DNA of 64,000 nucleotides from Termitomyces sp. T153 (Eukaryota > Basidiomycota > Agaricomycetes > Agaricales > Lyophyllaceae), in assembly GCA_018296165.2 (NCBI GenBank), contig JACKQL020000095.1, positions 62,001 through 126,000 of the forward strand. The letters are read 5' to 3'. Below the pieces are notes generated by a model that worked only from the letters and a program-made list of their open reading frames with translations, was not told the origin of the DNA and made no database searches. The translations under genes and the position numbers were made by a program. Below, piece by piece: positions 49,183-59,581 of this stretch (within the stretch, counting starts at the first letter, position 1; every line of letters begins with the position of its first letter).

Positions 49183-51723
49183 ATGTTCTCTTCTGACTAC
49201 GTGATTATCGGCGCCGGTCTTTCTGGAACCGTTCTTGCAACCAGGTTGTCTGAGGATCCTGCCATTGTTGTGACGGTTCTAGAAGCTGGGACTACCTCAT
49301 TCCATGACGATAACACTGATATTCCCGGTGAATATTTCAGAAGCATTTGTTCTTTGAACATGTCTTATGGATGCACGTTTCACAGGGAAATTTTTCGATA
49401 ACATAGGAGCACCAGGAAAGGATTGGTCATTCTTCAGCATTCCGCAGAAGGGTCTCGGTGATCGGCCTGTGTTCCTTCCTCGGTATGTAACTCACTATGT
49501 AAATTGACCGATCCAATCATTCAGTTGGACAGAGGCAAGAATATTGGAGGCTCAAGCTTAGTAGGTCGTCTGCCTTTCAGGGTACAAAGAGTTACTTACC
49601 AGTCACATAGCTCAATTTTATGGAGTACAACCGGTATGTAATCTCGGCGCATGGATCTAGCGAAACGATCTTGACACGACTTCGAAGTGCCTCATCTGTA
49701 GAATATGACTGTAGGCCCATTAAAATTGTGAGACCTATTTGATACTAAGTAACACAGCATTTGAGAAACTGGGATCGGATGGGTGGAACTGGAAGAGTCT
49801 CGTCCCATACTTCAGAAAGGCGAGTCAGTGTTCAGTTTCAACGTAGCCACAAAATCCGACAAACCATCAGTCCGAGACATTTACCTACGCAGACGAACAG
49901 GCAGCGACGTACGGCTTCCAATTCGACAAGGATTACTACGGAACTTCCGGTCCCTTACAGAGATGTGTCCCTCGTTACCTTGATCAGGTTGCACTGCCTT
50001 GGATAGAATCCATCAAATCATTGGGTGTCAAGGCCAATCCTGATCCGGTAAAGTCATTCCGTTGGACTTTAGGCAATGCTTGTAGATGTTGAACCGTCAC
50101 TTAGAATGCCGGGGATAACACTGGTGTCTGGATTACGACTGCAACCCTAGACAGAAACTCTGTGAGGAGCTCGGCCGCTAGTGTACGTCTAACTACCCAT
50201 AGAGATCGCTTCCAGGCAGTAGCTGACGCAACATTAGGCATACTATGAACCAAATCAGTCGCGCCCTAACTTGAAGATTATATGTGGAGCGCAAGCCACG
50301 CGCATTATCCTATCTGGGAAGGACACACTGGTAGCAAATGGGGTCGAGTATCTCGTGGACGGTGTCTTACACACAATCAATGCAACTAAAGAGGTCATAC
50401 TGAGCGCTGGTACCTACAAGACACCTCAGATATTGGAGCTTTCCGGTATGTCAGCCTTTCGTTGCAGAGAATGAGTGATCATGGGCGCTGCTTAGGAATT
50501 GGCGATCCAGAGGTACTGAAGAGCTTTGGTATCGAAGTTGCAGTGAACCTGCCTGGAGTGGGCAACAACCTTCGTATGTGATCCCTCCCAGTTTGACGAT
50601 CTTTGCTAATGGTCGCAAATCATAGAGGTGGTGACTATTCGATATGAATTCTGTCGACGTTTACCCACACATCTATCCAGGATCATGTCACTGCGACCTT
50701 TACCGCACAACTGAAACCTGGGCACGAGACGTTTGCGAGATTGGCTGATGCCGAATTTGAAAGAATGCAGAAAGACCTTTTGTAAGTGATCCATACTCCT
50801 TGAATTCTATTTTCAACTTGAGTCTCCCAATTTTTCAGTAAGGCCACGGGTAGGGGGATGTTAGCTGGCGTACCAGCAGCCTTTGCGTTCCTGTCATTCA
50901 AAGATTTAGACAAGGACGGGTCCATAGCGAATCTTGTTGCCGATCTGTCCCTTCCCACAACTCCAGTCTCTGACGTCCACAAACAATGGGTGTGTGACAA
51001 CACAGTATCCTTCCTGGAGTGAGTCATCTTCTACTATTAGCATGATCATATAAATCGCTAAGCTATGCCCAAGACTCAGCGCCTTTGATAGATTCATCCC
51101 CGGGTCCCTGATGTCACCCGAAGCAGGCATAGACTACATATCATCTACATTGATCCTGATGCATCCCTTCAGCTATGGATCAGTACATATCTCTGCCTCT
51201 GAGCCAACTGCGGTTCCTGCAATCGATCACAATTATCTAGATAACGAGATCGATGTGAGAATCCTACTCAAAGGTTACAAGCTTCTCAGAGAAATATACA
51301 AGACGTCGCCTCTGAAAGAACACATCGTTACCGAAGTCAACCCTGGTGCCGAAATACAAACTGACGCAGATCTCACCGAATATATCAGGAGGACGCTTGG
51401 GACTACCTTTCACCCCATTGGAACTGCAAGTATGCTGCCGCGCAAGGACGGAGGAGTAGTTGACTCTCGATTGAAAGTTTACGGGACTCAAAACCTGCGT
51501 GTGGTAGGCAACTTTTGCGCCTTATCGTTCATGTTAAGTTTAATATTCACATCCATCAGGTTGACGCATCTATCATCCCTATTCACCTCTCTGCCCATCT
51601 CCAAGGAACTCTCTACGCCATTGCAGAGAAGGTGAGTCATACTTATAGTTTACGTTGATCTCAAGACTTGACCATTTTATATCTCAGGCAGCGGACCTTA
51701 TCAAAGAAGATGTTCAATGTTGA
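49183..51723 (+). CDS. GMC-family FAD-dependent oxidoreductase (aryl-alcohol oxidase-like)
   Basis: Probable alcohol oxidase or dehydrogenase with bound FAD. The start at 49183 gives MFSSDYVIIGAGLSGTVLA, the dinucleotide-binding fold, with the ribose-binding Glu in VTVLEAG. Spliced exons give the GMC signature FLPRGKNIGGSSL, then SFEKLGSDGWNWKSLVPYF, GTSGPLQRCVPRYLDQV, SSAASAYYEPNQSRPNLK, LSAGTYKTPQILELSG and NNLQDHV. The catalytic region has FHPIGTASM and IPIHLSAHLQGTLY, matching the two active-site histidines of aryl-alcohol oxidases. The stop is at 51723. More than ten introns are needed. One joining NNL to QDHV requires a 2-nt exon at 50626-50627. Another possible intron of only 36 nt (49835-49870) removes an in-frame TAG, so a nonsense mutation there is the alternative. 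CpG and motifs look like a live gene. It lies in line with the P450 and DUF6534 genes. Confidence 0.87.
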
Positions 51724-51830
51724 TGTTTACCGTTTTGTATTGGAAGATTTCCTCATCATCTGCCGAGGGTCCTCATGTGATTTTTGTATTCTGTTTGTAC
51801 TGCTTGTCTTTCGCGCACTAGATTGACAAT

Positions 51831-52137
51831 CGTTAGCTTGAAAATCCTTAGCTTGAAAATCGTTAGCTTGAAAATCGTTATATTGAAAATCGTTAGCTTG
51901 GAAATCGTTATATTGAAAATCGTTAGCTTGGAAATCGTTAGCTTGAAAATCGTTAGCTTGAAAATCGTTAGCTTGAAAATCGTCAGCTTGAAAATCGTTA
52001 GCTTGAAAATCGTTATATTGAAAATCGTTATATTGAAAATCGTTATATTGAAAATCGTTATATTGAAAATCGTTATATTGAAAATCGTTATATTGAAAAT
52101 CGTTATATTGAAAATCGTTATATTGAAAATCGTTATG
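51831..52137. repeat. 15-bp minisatellite, about 20 copies
   Basis: The unit is gttagcttgaaaatc or gttatattgaaaatc. Left copies are mixed, while nine consecutive right-hand copies are all the tatatt variant, suggesting expansion from that end. It starts about 107 bp after the GMC stop codon. It is open as a Lys-Ile-Val-Ser-Leu repeat, but nothing suggests translation. Confidence 0.95.
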
Positions 52138-53606
52138 TTATTTGGCTCCTTTACATATGTTGTCCCACCCTACACGACCTGGCTTTACTACACGGAGCGA
52201 TGACATTGTTGAAAGGACCTCTAGATAATGGGCCTAATCTTGTACCCATTTCATTGCTGTGGTTCAAATTATACTTAACTGAAGTTCAGCAGTGGTGTTA
52301 TTGTCGTGATACAGCGTGGGACAGTAGTGACGTCAATTGTGATCCAGCGTATGAAAAATGAGTAAAATGCGATGCAAAAGCCTTTAAAGTGGTCAGGATA
52401 AGCAACCCGGTCAGTGGTCACGATGTACGTCCTTCTGAATCTTGATTTTCGAGTTGGTTTAACCAAATTTGGAAGCGAAATGATAGCGCCATGGGAGGCC
52501 GTGCAGCCGCCACAGGACTAATGTAGGAGAGGCTCATAACAGCCTCTTGTTCCCACCGAATGAAAGATAATTTGTAACACTTGAAGCTATGAACTTGATT
52601 TGAACGTGGAAAAGAGTCTGTCTTCGTCGAGGTTTTTGTTGGCCACATGGCTGAGGTATATTGTAACACTGTTCCCAGCCATGTCTTCTGCCCTTGACAA
52701 TAACGGCGGATCAAACTCGGAACACCAGCGTGCTCATGTTCCTGTTTTGACCTCTTCGTAAGTATTGCGATTCACGAGTACTATCCATTACCGTGCAGTC
52801 GGCGCAACCCACAAGTCGACAGGGTTACAGAATGTCGACCATAGGTGACGTACGATGCTGTTTTCAATAATCTTCGTCGGCACTAATCCACTCGTCACCT
52901 CTCTGGCATCTAGCGATCAAAAACCTTCGACTGTCCGCTTCGGCATTGTGTGGTAGGCATTACAAGAGAGAAGGGACTCGACGATTTTTGAGTATCTTCC
53001 TTGCGTTCTCGTTCTATAATGTTTTATTATATGAGATATAGTAGCTGATGGAGCACTACAGAAAGCTCTCGAGATACCACAAAGCGTCGACTTGGGGGTT
53101 GCGCCGGCTGCGCCGTAGGGGATAGTAGCCTATCGCTTGATGCAACTTGATTGATGCGAGGACGAGGTTGATTGACTGATCAACTGTTGATGCAGATGTC
53201 CTATTATGGTACTTGACCCAAGGCCCCAATGTAGCTTCAACCGTGTCTGCATCAAGTTGATTTGCGCGATTTGTACATAAGTGTCAAATGAATTTATCCA
53301 GAGCAACGGGATCCGTAGTCAACCATGATTCCCTTCCATTTGCAGTGTATCTGGTATCTGGTGCCAATCGCATTGACAATGACGTTCCACTTTTGTCTTC
53401 GAGCTCGCTCTCCTGCACTACCACCCGGTCCACCTGCATACCCATTGATTGGTAAGTGTACCCTGCATCATCGTCAGCGATGATGTTCAATCGTGACGAT
53501 AGGCAACCTCCTTTCCTTCCCAATGAAGCACCCATGGATCCACCTTGCAACGTTTGCTGGTCATCGTATGATGTATCAAGCACCCTTTTTGATTGAGTCT
53601 GACTAG
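52138..53606. other. Intergenic region between GMC and P450 genes
   Basis: CpG-normal, with no recognised full gene. A possible small spliced gene begins at 52681 and is listed separately. No exon encoding the missing P450 N-terminus could be found here. Confidence 0.4.
52681..53003 (+). CDS. Possible small spliced gene of unknown function
   Basis: ATG at 52681 opens MSSALDNNGGSNSEHQRAHV and PVLTSS. It is followed by a good donor (gtaagt) and an acceptor (ccgtgcag at about 52799), and a TATA-like gaggtatattg lies 30 bp upstream. A second possible intron (gtgacg...atctag) leads towards text ending in REKGLDDF before a stop near 53 kb. The frame across the second intron is not secure. It could be an upstream exon of a lost gene or chance. 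Confidence 0.2.
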
Positions 53607-55423
53607 ATGGGCTTATTAGGCGATCTAGTCTTCTTTCATGGCCTGGGAAATAACATTCTCATTCTCAACAGCTTGGATTCGATGCTTGATCTCCTTGTTC
53701 GCAGAGGGAGTGTATATTCCGCTCGCCCGTTTTTTGTGGTCGCATGCGAACTCATGGATCTTATCAAGGTAAGTACTGGCACATTAGTCTGTTATTACTA
53801 GGCTCTCTTCATCCTGTTCAGTGCACTGCGTTTTTACCGTTCGGCCACAGATGGAAACTTCATAGAAAGCTCTCGCGGATAGCCCTGAACCCACAAAGCG
53901 TTAGGCAATATGAGGATATACTTTCAGACATTGCAAATCGGCTTACAGAGTCATTGTGTGATGACCCAGATGCGTTCGCAGAACACGTGCGACTGTAAGC
54001 CTTGTATCTGTAAAGTTATCTCGAGATCAAAGCTCATTCCTTTCTCTTCATCCAGCGCTGCTGGACGGGTTCTCCTCAGTACCATGTATGGGATTGACGC
54101 ACAATCAGCGGATGATCCAGTTCGTATGTCCTTCCTTGAAAAATGGACATACTCTTGACACCATTGTTACCAGTACCTCAAAATGGCCAAGACTGCTATG
54201 GATATGGTTCGACAAGCTGTCATTCCGGTCGCATTTCTTGTTGACCTTATACCTGCACGTAGGTTTTCATCTTGTTAGGCAGCGGTGACATGTGTTGAAG
54301 CCGAACCATTGAACATGTAGTCAAATATATATTGAAATGGGTCCCTTCCATGACGTTCAAGCATGTTGGCAACGAAGGTCGCATTGCAATAGCGGATTGC
54401 GTCCAAAAGCCGTTTGATCATGTCAAGCGCGGAATAGTTAAAACAATTCTTGTGACATATGATAAAATGTTCAAATCTCTGTCTAGGAAAGCGGCCTTGC
54501 GCGCCCATCGTTCACTCGGGCCGCACTGACGGAGGATCAGTTTTCCCTTGAACGCGAGAAGGATAAGTTTTTTGAAACAGAGCTCAAATGGGCCGCGGCT
54601 ACGATGTTTGCAGGTCTATCATTTCCCAGAATATTCGAGAAGTCAGAACACTCATTTATTCCCACAGCTGGACAGGAATTGGTACGGACTACACTCCACA
54701 AATTACGCACCCCCTCATACGAATCAGATATCGGCTACAATTATGAAATTGATCTTGGCAATGGCGACTAATCCGGACAAGCTGAAACTGGCTCAGGACG
54801 AATTGAAGGTAGTCGTTGGGCCTCGTTTGCCCATTGTCAAGGACCGTGACAATCTCCCTTATGTCGACGCCATCATCAAGGAGACTCTCCGTTGGCACGT
54901 TTCTCTCCCTATGTCTCTTGTGCGATCCTCCATCCAGGACGACATTTATCAAGGTATTTGTCAGGCTGCGCTCAGTCCAAGTGGTCAAAGACTAACTATA
55001 TATCCAAGATTATTTGATTCCAAAAGGCACGACCATAGTGCCGAATGTATGGTACTCCTAGATCTGTTCTCATGTATTAACCCGACAGTTCATATCTAAC
55101 CCCTAGGGTGATTGCACAAGAAATGAATGGCAAACATGATCCTGATGAATTTATTCCTGAACGCTTCTTGGGAGATCAGCCTGCAATCAACCCATCAAAT
55201 TATGTTTTTGGTTTTGGAAAGAGGTATATCGTCTCTTCAAGTCATGTTGGTCCCGTTTTTTCTTACATCATATAGAATGTGCCCCGGAAAGTTGCTTGCT
55301 GAGGATGCTATATTCTTGCTCGCGGCTACCCTACTCATGAGGTTCACCATTACGCCAAAGTTGGACGACAATGGGAAAGAGATCCCCATTGACGTTGAAT
55401 ATTCGTCAGGCCTTCTTTCGTGA
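53607..55423 (+). CDS. Cytochrome P450 monooxygenase (fungal CYP, N-terminus not found)
   Basis: Haem-thiolate oxygenase, probably acting on a terpene or aromatic intermediate. Spliced text includes DLVFFHGLGNNILILNSLDS, FLPFGHRWKLHRKLSRIAL, VAFLVDLIPA, GLARPSFTRAALTEDQFSL and the I-helix region AATMFAAGQEL then ISATIMKLILAMATNPDK. The K-helix is IIKETLRW, then come YLIPKGTTIVPNVW and the PERF motif. The haem loop FGFGKRMCPGKLLAE carries the cysteine, and the text ends SSGLLS at 55423. About nine short introns are used, one flanking a 14-nt exon (54668-54681). Two oddities stand out. The first 60-70 residues (membrane anchor and Pro-rich hinge) are absent, since the listed ATG at 53607 lies just before what looks like an internal acceptor. 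The I-helix has Leu where Thr is usual. It may be truncated at the 5' end. Confidence 0.82.
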
Positions 55424-56253
55424 GCGCTCATTTTCTCATACCACGATTTATCGTACTCATGAGACTTTAGTCTCCCTTCCGAATTTCAATGTACCATTAA
55501 GCCTTATGCGGAAGCGTGAACAACGATTGTCAAGTCTCGATGTGTACCTTCTACAAAACATCTATGACAATATACATCACATCGTTTCGGCAGGAACATG
55601 GTTGACTAGGACTTCAACTGCTTTCATGAAAGTTCCATCTCTCGTAGAGTTTTCAAAACTGCTGTAATATTGACGTGTCAGGTAGTAGGCATGCTTGGAA
55701 TACTTTACTATTACGACTGAGCACATCACGAACTTGAGCACCTTTGGTACTTGTTGCAAGCTGGAATTAGGTGGGTTGTCGGAGTAGAGATAAGGCACAA
55801 TGCAATCTCCCTTTTAAGACTTGGTTCCCTTATGCCACATTAATTCGAAGCAGAAGGACGATAATGCCGCTTTTTCCTGTTTGATGCCTTAAGAGCACCA
55901 AGTACAGTGGGCAACTCGTTACTCGATCTTGTGGCTGTCGCAGTATGGACGAGCTCCTAGGGGCAGAACAAGTCATGCACAGAGTTGTTATACAAATAAG
56001 CCAGAAGTGCGAGATTGCACTCGAGGGGCAATTTTCCGTCTATAGTTCACGGCTGAATAGAAGTAAAGCGAAGGAACATTTGAAACAGCCTCAGAAGCAC
56101 AATGCAGGACGTGGGAAGAAACTCTTTCTGAGCCAAATCAATGGTCCATGGCTGGATCTCCCGTGGGTTCTAGATCGAGCTTTGATGATAATAAAGACGT
56201 TACACTGACCACGAGACTTATAAACCGACCGTATTGTCAAGCGTCGATGATGC
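55424..56253. other. Intergenic region between P450 and terpene synthase 3' ends
   Basis: The two genes converge here. The DNA is CpG-normal, and no further gene or recognisable terminator is seen. Confidence 0.5.
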
Positions 56254-57472
56254 TTACATGTATCCAAACGCAAACGTCTTCCACAAATTATACGCAGTCA
56301 AAGAATGGGACTTGAGAATTCCACACACGCGGAAATAAGCAGCGAGAGCATCACGAGAGACATCTTCAAGTGTGTCATTGGCGGACTGTCCGTGAACTAG
56401 CGCCCTATTGTGAACGTAGTTGCCAGTCTCATTTGCCATTTCTTCCTTATAGAACCTGTGGAATGCACCAATATTACTGGAATTTACAGATGAAAGATGA
56501 AAGAGAGCGAGAGTAGCTCACGACAACACATCATTTGCTAGATTGATGTAAACCATGATGTCGCCAATAACCTGGATGAAGTCAATCATGCTGTACGATG
56601 GGTTCCGTGGAAAGATCATGAATGCGTATGCAGCGGCGACGCCGGTTTTCTCGCGGAGATAATACGGCCAGGATTGGGCATCCGCACATATCTTCATTTT
56701 GCTCACAGTTTGAAGGCGCTCTAGTAAGCATCCGTTGATATAATCCATTGCTGAGGAGACGATACAATTGGCAGAGATCGGGTCCCACACCGGGTACATG
56801 TCACAAAGATTGGCGCGGAATTGATTGAGTAGGGCTTGATCTCCATTCTCCGAGGAGAGAATTAAGAGCTGAAACCTTTCCATAGAAGATGGAAACTTGT
56901 GAGAAAGATCATCCATGTAAAGGATAAACCTGCATACAATATCTGAATGCACTAGTAAAGTGAAACCGCTAGAGTGGCTCACCATGTGAATCGAGCTATT
57001 TGCAGCTGCGTGTCGTAGGAATGGCGTTGGTACCCAAGCTTTCAGAGATAAGTGAGATAAGAGATAGTAGTTACAACGGCGGTGACGATGCCCCTACCTC
57101 TGCTAACATGGCAGCATGGAGGCATGCACTCTTGAACCATGCAGGGTCCTCTTCATACATTGAGAAGTCCGAATGCAGAACGTTAGCTATGGATGCTTTG
57201 CGCGTCTCATCAGAGTCAGGGCGATGGTAGCTCATGCCATCCAGAAGCAGCTTCACAGCGCCTTTAATGACAGCCTCGCGACTCCGTTCGGGCGACTTGA
57301 AGTCGTTGTTTCCATGGGTGAAAGCTGCGTAAAGTTTCTCAAGGGGCTTCAGGATTAAGAAGGCATAGTCAGAAAGAAGTGACTTGGGAGAGGAGGACAT
57401 AGCAAGAACTGGACGGTTGGAATTGCATTTCGGGATACTTATATGGCTTGCGACTCTTCCGCTACTTTCCAT
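56254..57472 (-). CDS. TRI5-type (trichodiene synthase-like) sesquiterpene synthase
   Basis: Class I terpene cyclase, expected to ionise farnesyl diphosphate with Mg2+. Minus-strand exons read MSSSPKSLLSDYAFLILK (start 57400; an in-frame ATG at 57472 is an alternative), SYHRPDSDETRKASIANVL and FKSACLHAAMLAE. After a short intron follow LGYQRHSYDTQLQIARFTW and FILYMDDLSHKF, the Asp-rich motif. Later come REKTGVAAAYAFMIFP and VYINLANDVLS, spliced to FYKEEMANETGNY. This forms the second metal site ND-x-x-S-x-x-x-E. The stop is at 56254. Its size of about 340-360 residues fits the trichodiene synthase family. In the first motif the third acidic position is His (DDLSH). The product cannot be predicted. 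CpG and splice sites look intact. It converges on the P450 gene. Confidence 0.87.
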
Positions 57473-58380
57473 TGATGTATAATAAATTTATGATATAAGA
57501 TCAATCTCCAGCCGTTAATCATATTTTCGGAAGCAGTATTATAGCGGATCGATATCTGATTCGAAATGGACAAATAAGCGTGGACGTTCACAGAGATTGG
57601 CGATCAAGACGATGGAGCACCACAGCCCTGCTTTGGTTACAATCAGAAGCTTGAGAACTTCATATTCAAATGATATGAAAAATGGACATGGATCATTTGG
57701 CCAGTAAAATATGGAGAATTATAGATGAGACACTGGAAAAGTACGTTTGGATCTACCGACAATCCCCGGACGGATAAACACCGAATTATTTGGGTGAGAA
57801 AAGTTGGCGGCTATAGCAAGCACTTGGGGAACTGGCCAAGGCTGCATTGTGGCATACCCCAGATGTCGTTTCTGACTTGGGGAACCAGCGCTGCGCATGG
57901 CATATATTGGATGAATTTTTCATCCATGAAGTGAGATGATCTGAGATAAAATAAGACCCATCCTGAAGGAAAATTTTCTTCCATGGTTTGTATAGCAAAT
58001 ATTGTTCATAACATCCCACAGAATTTTGTGTATGGACAAAGGGCATTCTATACTTTTTGAGGATGTTTCACCCTGTATGTGTAAATCATGCATTCTGTAA
58101 GATGTACTTCCAATGGGATAATGTCAGTTATAGCATCTGAATCAGTTTCAGGCCCTCTTTGTAGCTACCAGTTTTGGATCCCCTGAAGAATGAGGGTGAT
58201 CGAAAAGAAAGTCTATGTGTTGAGATAAGCATCAGGAGCAGATGCAATCTTTTCTCTGTCCTGCCCCTTGACACCACTGCAGGAGCACTGTAACACAGAA
58301 AATCAGCTTGTGCAAGGTCAAGAATATTTGCTATGTAGTGAATAAATTAAGTTACCATGCCTGATGTGGATGAAGCTGTA
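57473..58380. other. Boundary from gene island to CpG-poor DNA
   Basis: A TATA-like ttatatcat precedes the terpene synthase start. CpG dinucleotides stop at about 57.93 kb, marking the right edge of the island. No gene is visible. Confidence 0.5.
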
Positions 58381-59010
58381 GAAATTGTGCTCTTAGTGCA
58401 GAGGGAGGCTGAAAGAGGGGGAGAACATGAGGAGAGAGAAGGGGAGGGTCATGGAAAGAGCACTTGAGGAAGAGGCTGTCTTGCCATCAGAGGCTTCACT
58501 GGCATATGTGGTGATGCAACTGCAGAAGGGTATGTACATGAAAATGTGGTACTTCACTGATGAAGGCCTAGACCATGCCCTGAGCACATCATCCATGGTT
58601 GATGAGAACCATGCTGGTCCAGTCCATTGAAAAGGAGGGTAGCACAATTTGAACAGTCCAAAGGATCCAAGTTGGCACTGGACAACAGGGATCTGTCTTA
58701 GGAGCAGCTATTGGTGGTGATCCCAAGGTTCTTCAATGCAATACATGCCATGGGGTGGGCTGAAGAGTGCCAGAGAATGATGACTGGCCTGTTCATCAGC
58801 CTGAAATTCCATCATTATTGTTTGAGCAGGGATCCATTGGACTGAACCATGCTGTTGCAATACCTCTCAGGGCAGATATATGGTAATTGAAATTGAAGCA
58901 GGGGCAGGGGCATGGAATATAGGAATTGTGAGCAAACCCTTGTTGTGTCTAGCAGAAGAAATGGTATACAGGGAACAGTATTACAGGCAGGTTGCCAAGA
59001 GGAATTGGAT
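58380..59010 (+). pseudogene. Fragment of an agaric repeated hypothetical family
   Basis: The plus strand reads VLPSEASLAYVVMQLQKGMY and MKMWYFTDEGLDHALS. After stops and shifts it reads VIPRFFNAIHAMGWAEE and LCLAEEMVYREQYYRQVAKR. From memory this resembles a widely repeated family of agaric hypothetical proteins of unknown function. It is decayed and CpG-depleted. Confidence 0.4.
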
Positions 59011-59019
59011 GGTAAGCGC

Positions 59020-59581
59020 CCACTGTTAGGGGACATCCCACTTGTTTCCCCTTCTCCTTCTCCAGTTCTTGTCAGATTTCCCCCACTATAGTTTTCCTTT
59101 ATTCTCCTTCCTTTTCCCTATCTATTGGTCTTAGTTTCAGCCCTCAGGCTGCACCACTTCTCTGTCAATAATTCAGATAAGTGTGGCCCCTTTGACACTG
59201 CCATTGGCTTATGTAACTGCTGACCAATTGCTGACACATCACTTGTGTCTTTTTTCTCTATCATACTGTACAGTTGTTTCTCATGCTTCTGAAGCCTCTG
59301 AAGCATCACACCTGGCCTAGGGAATCCCCAGACTTGTTCTCTTTGGATTTCCCTTTGCCAGGTGAGTAGTTATCTCAGTAGACACTGTACAGTACTGAAT
59401 AGACTTTGGATTTCCCTTTGCCAGCTGTGTGATTGAGCCACAGCCTCTAGAGGTTGCCCTTACAGCAGAACAAGTCTCTAGATTCAGTCTGGGAGCCCCC
59501 TTTTTGATTACCTGAGCTTCTACTTGGTTCCTCAATAAGTCTCTCCTCCACCAGTGTCTTGTTGCCCCCTGTGCTCCTCCT
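59020..59581 (+). other. 5' leader or possible LTR of gypsy element C
   Basis: This is CpG-poor DNA before the gag start. tgttaggggacatccca at about 59024 could be an LTR start, but the matching 3' copy is outside the window. A direct repeat of ctttggatttccctttgcca occurs at about 59340 and 59404. Confidence 0.4.

Noticed and set aside
47945..52137. Tandem repeats as CRISPR-like arrays
   Set aside because: Units are directly adjacent without unique spacers, and the sequence is eukaryotic.
51784..52203. Open frame encoding a Lys-Ile-Val-Ser-Leu repeat protein
   Set aside because: It is produced by a 15-bp minisatellite whose unit is divisible by three. There is no start context, homology or splice evidence.
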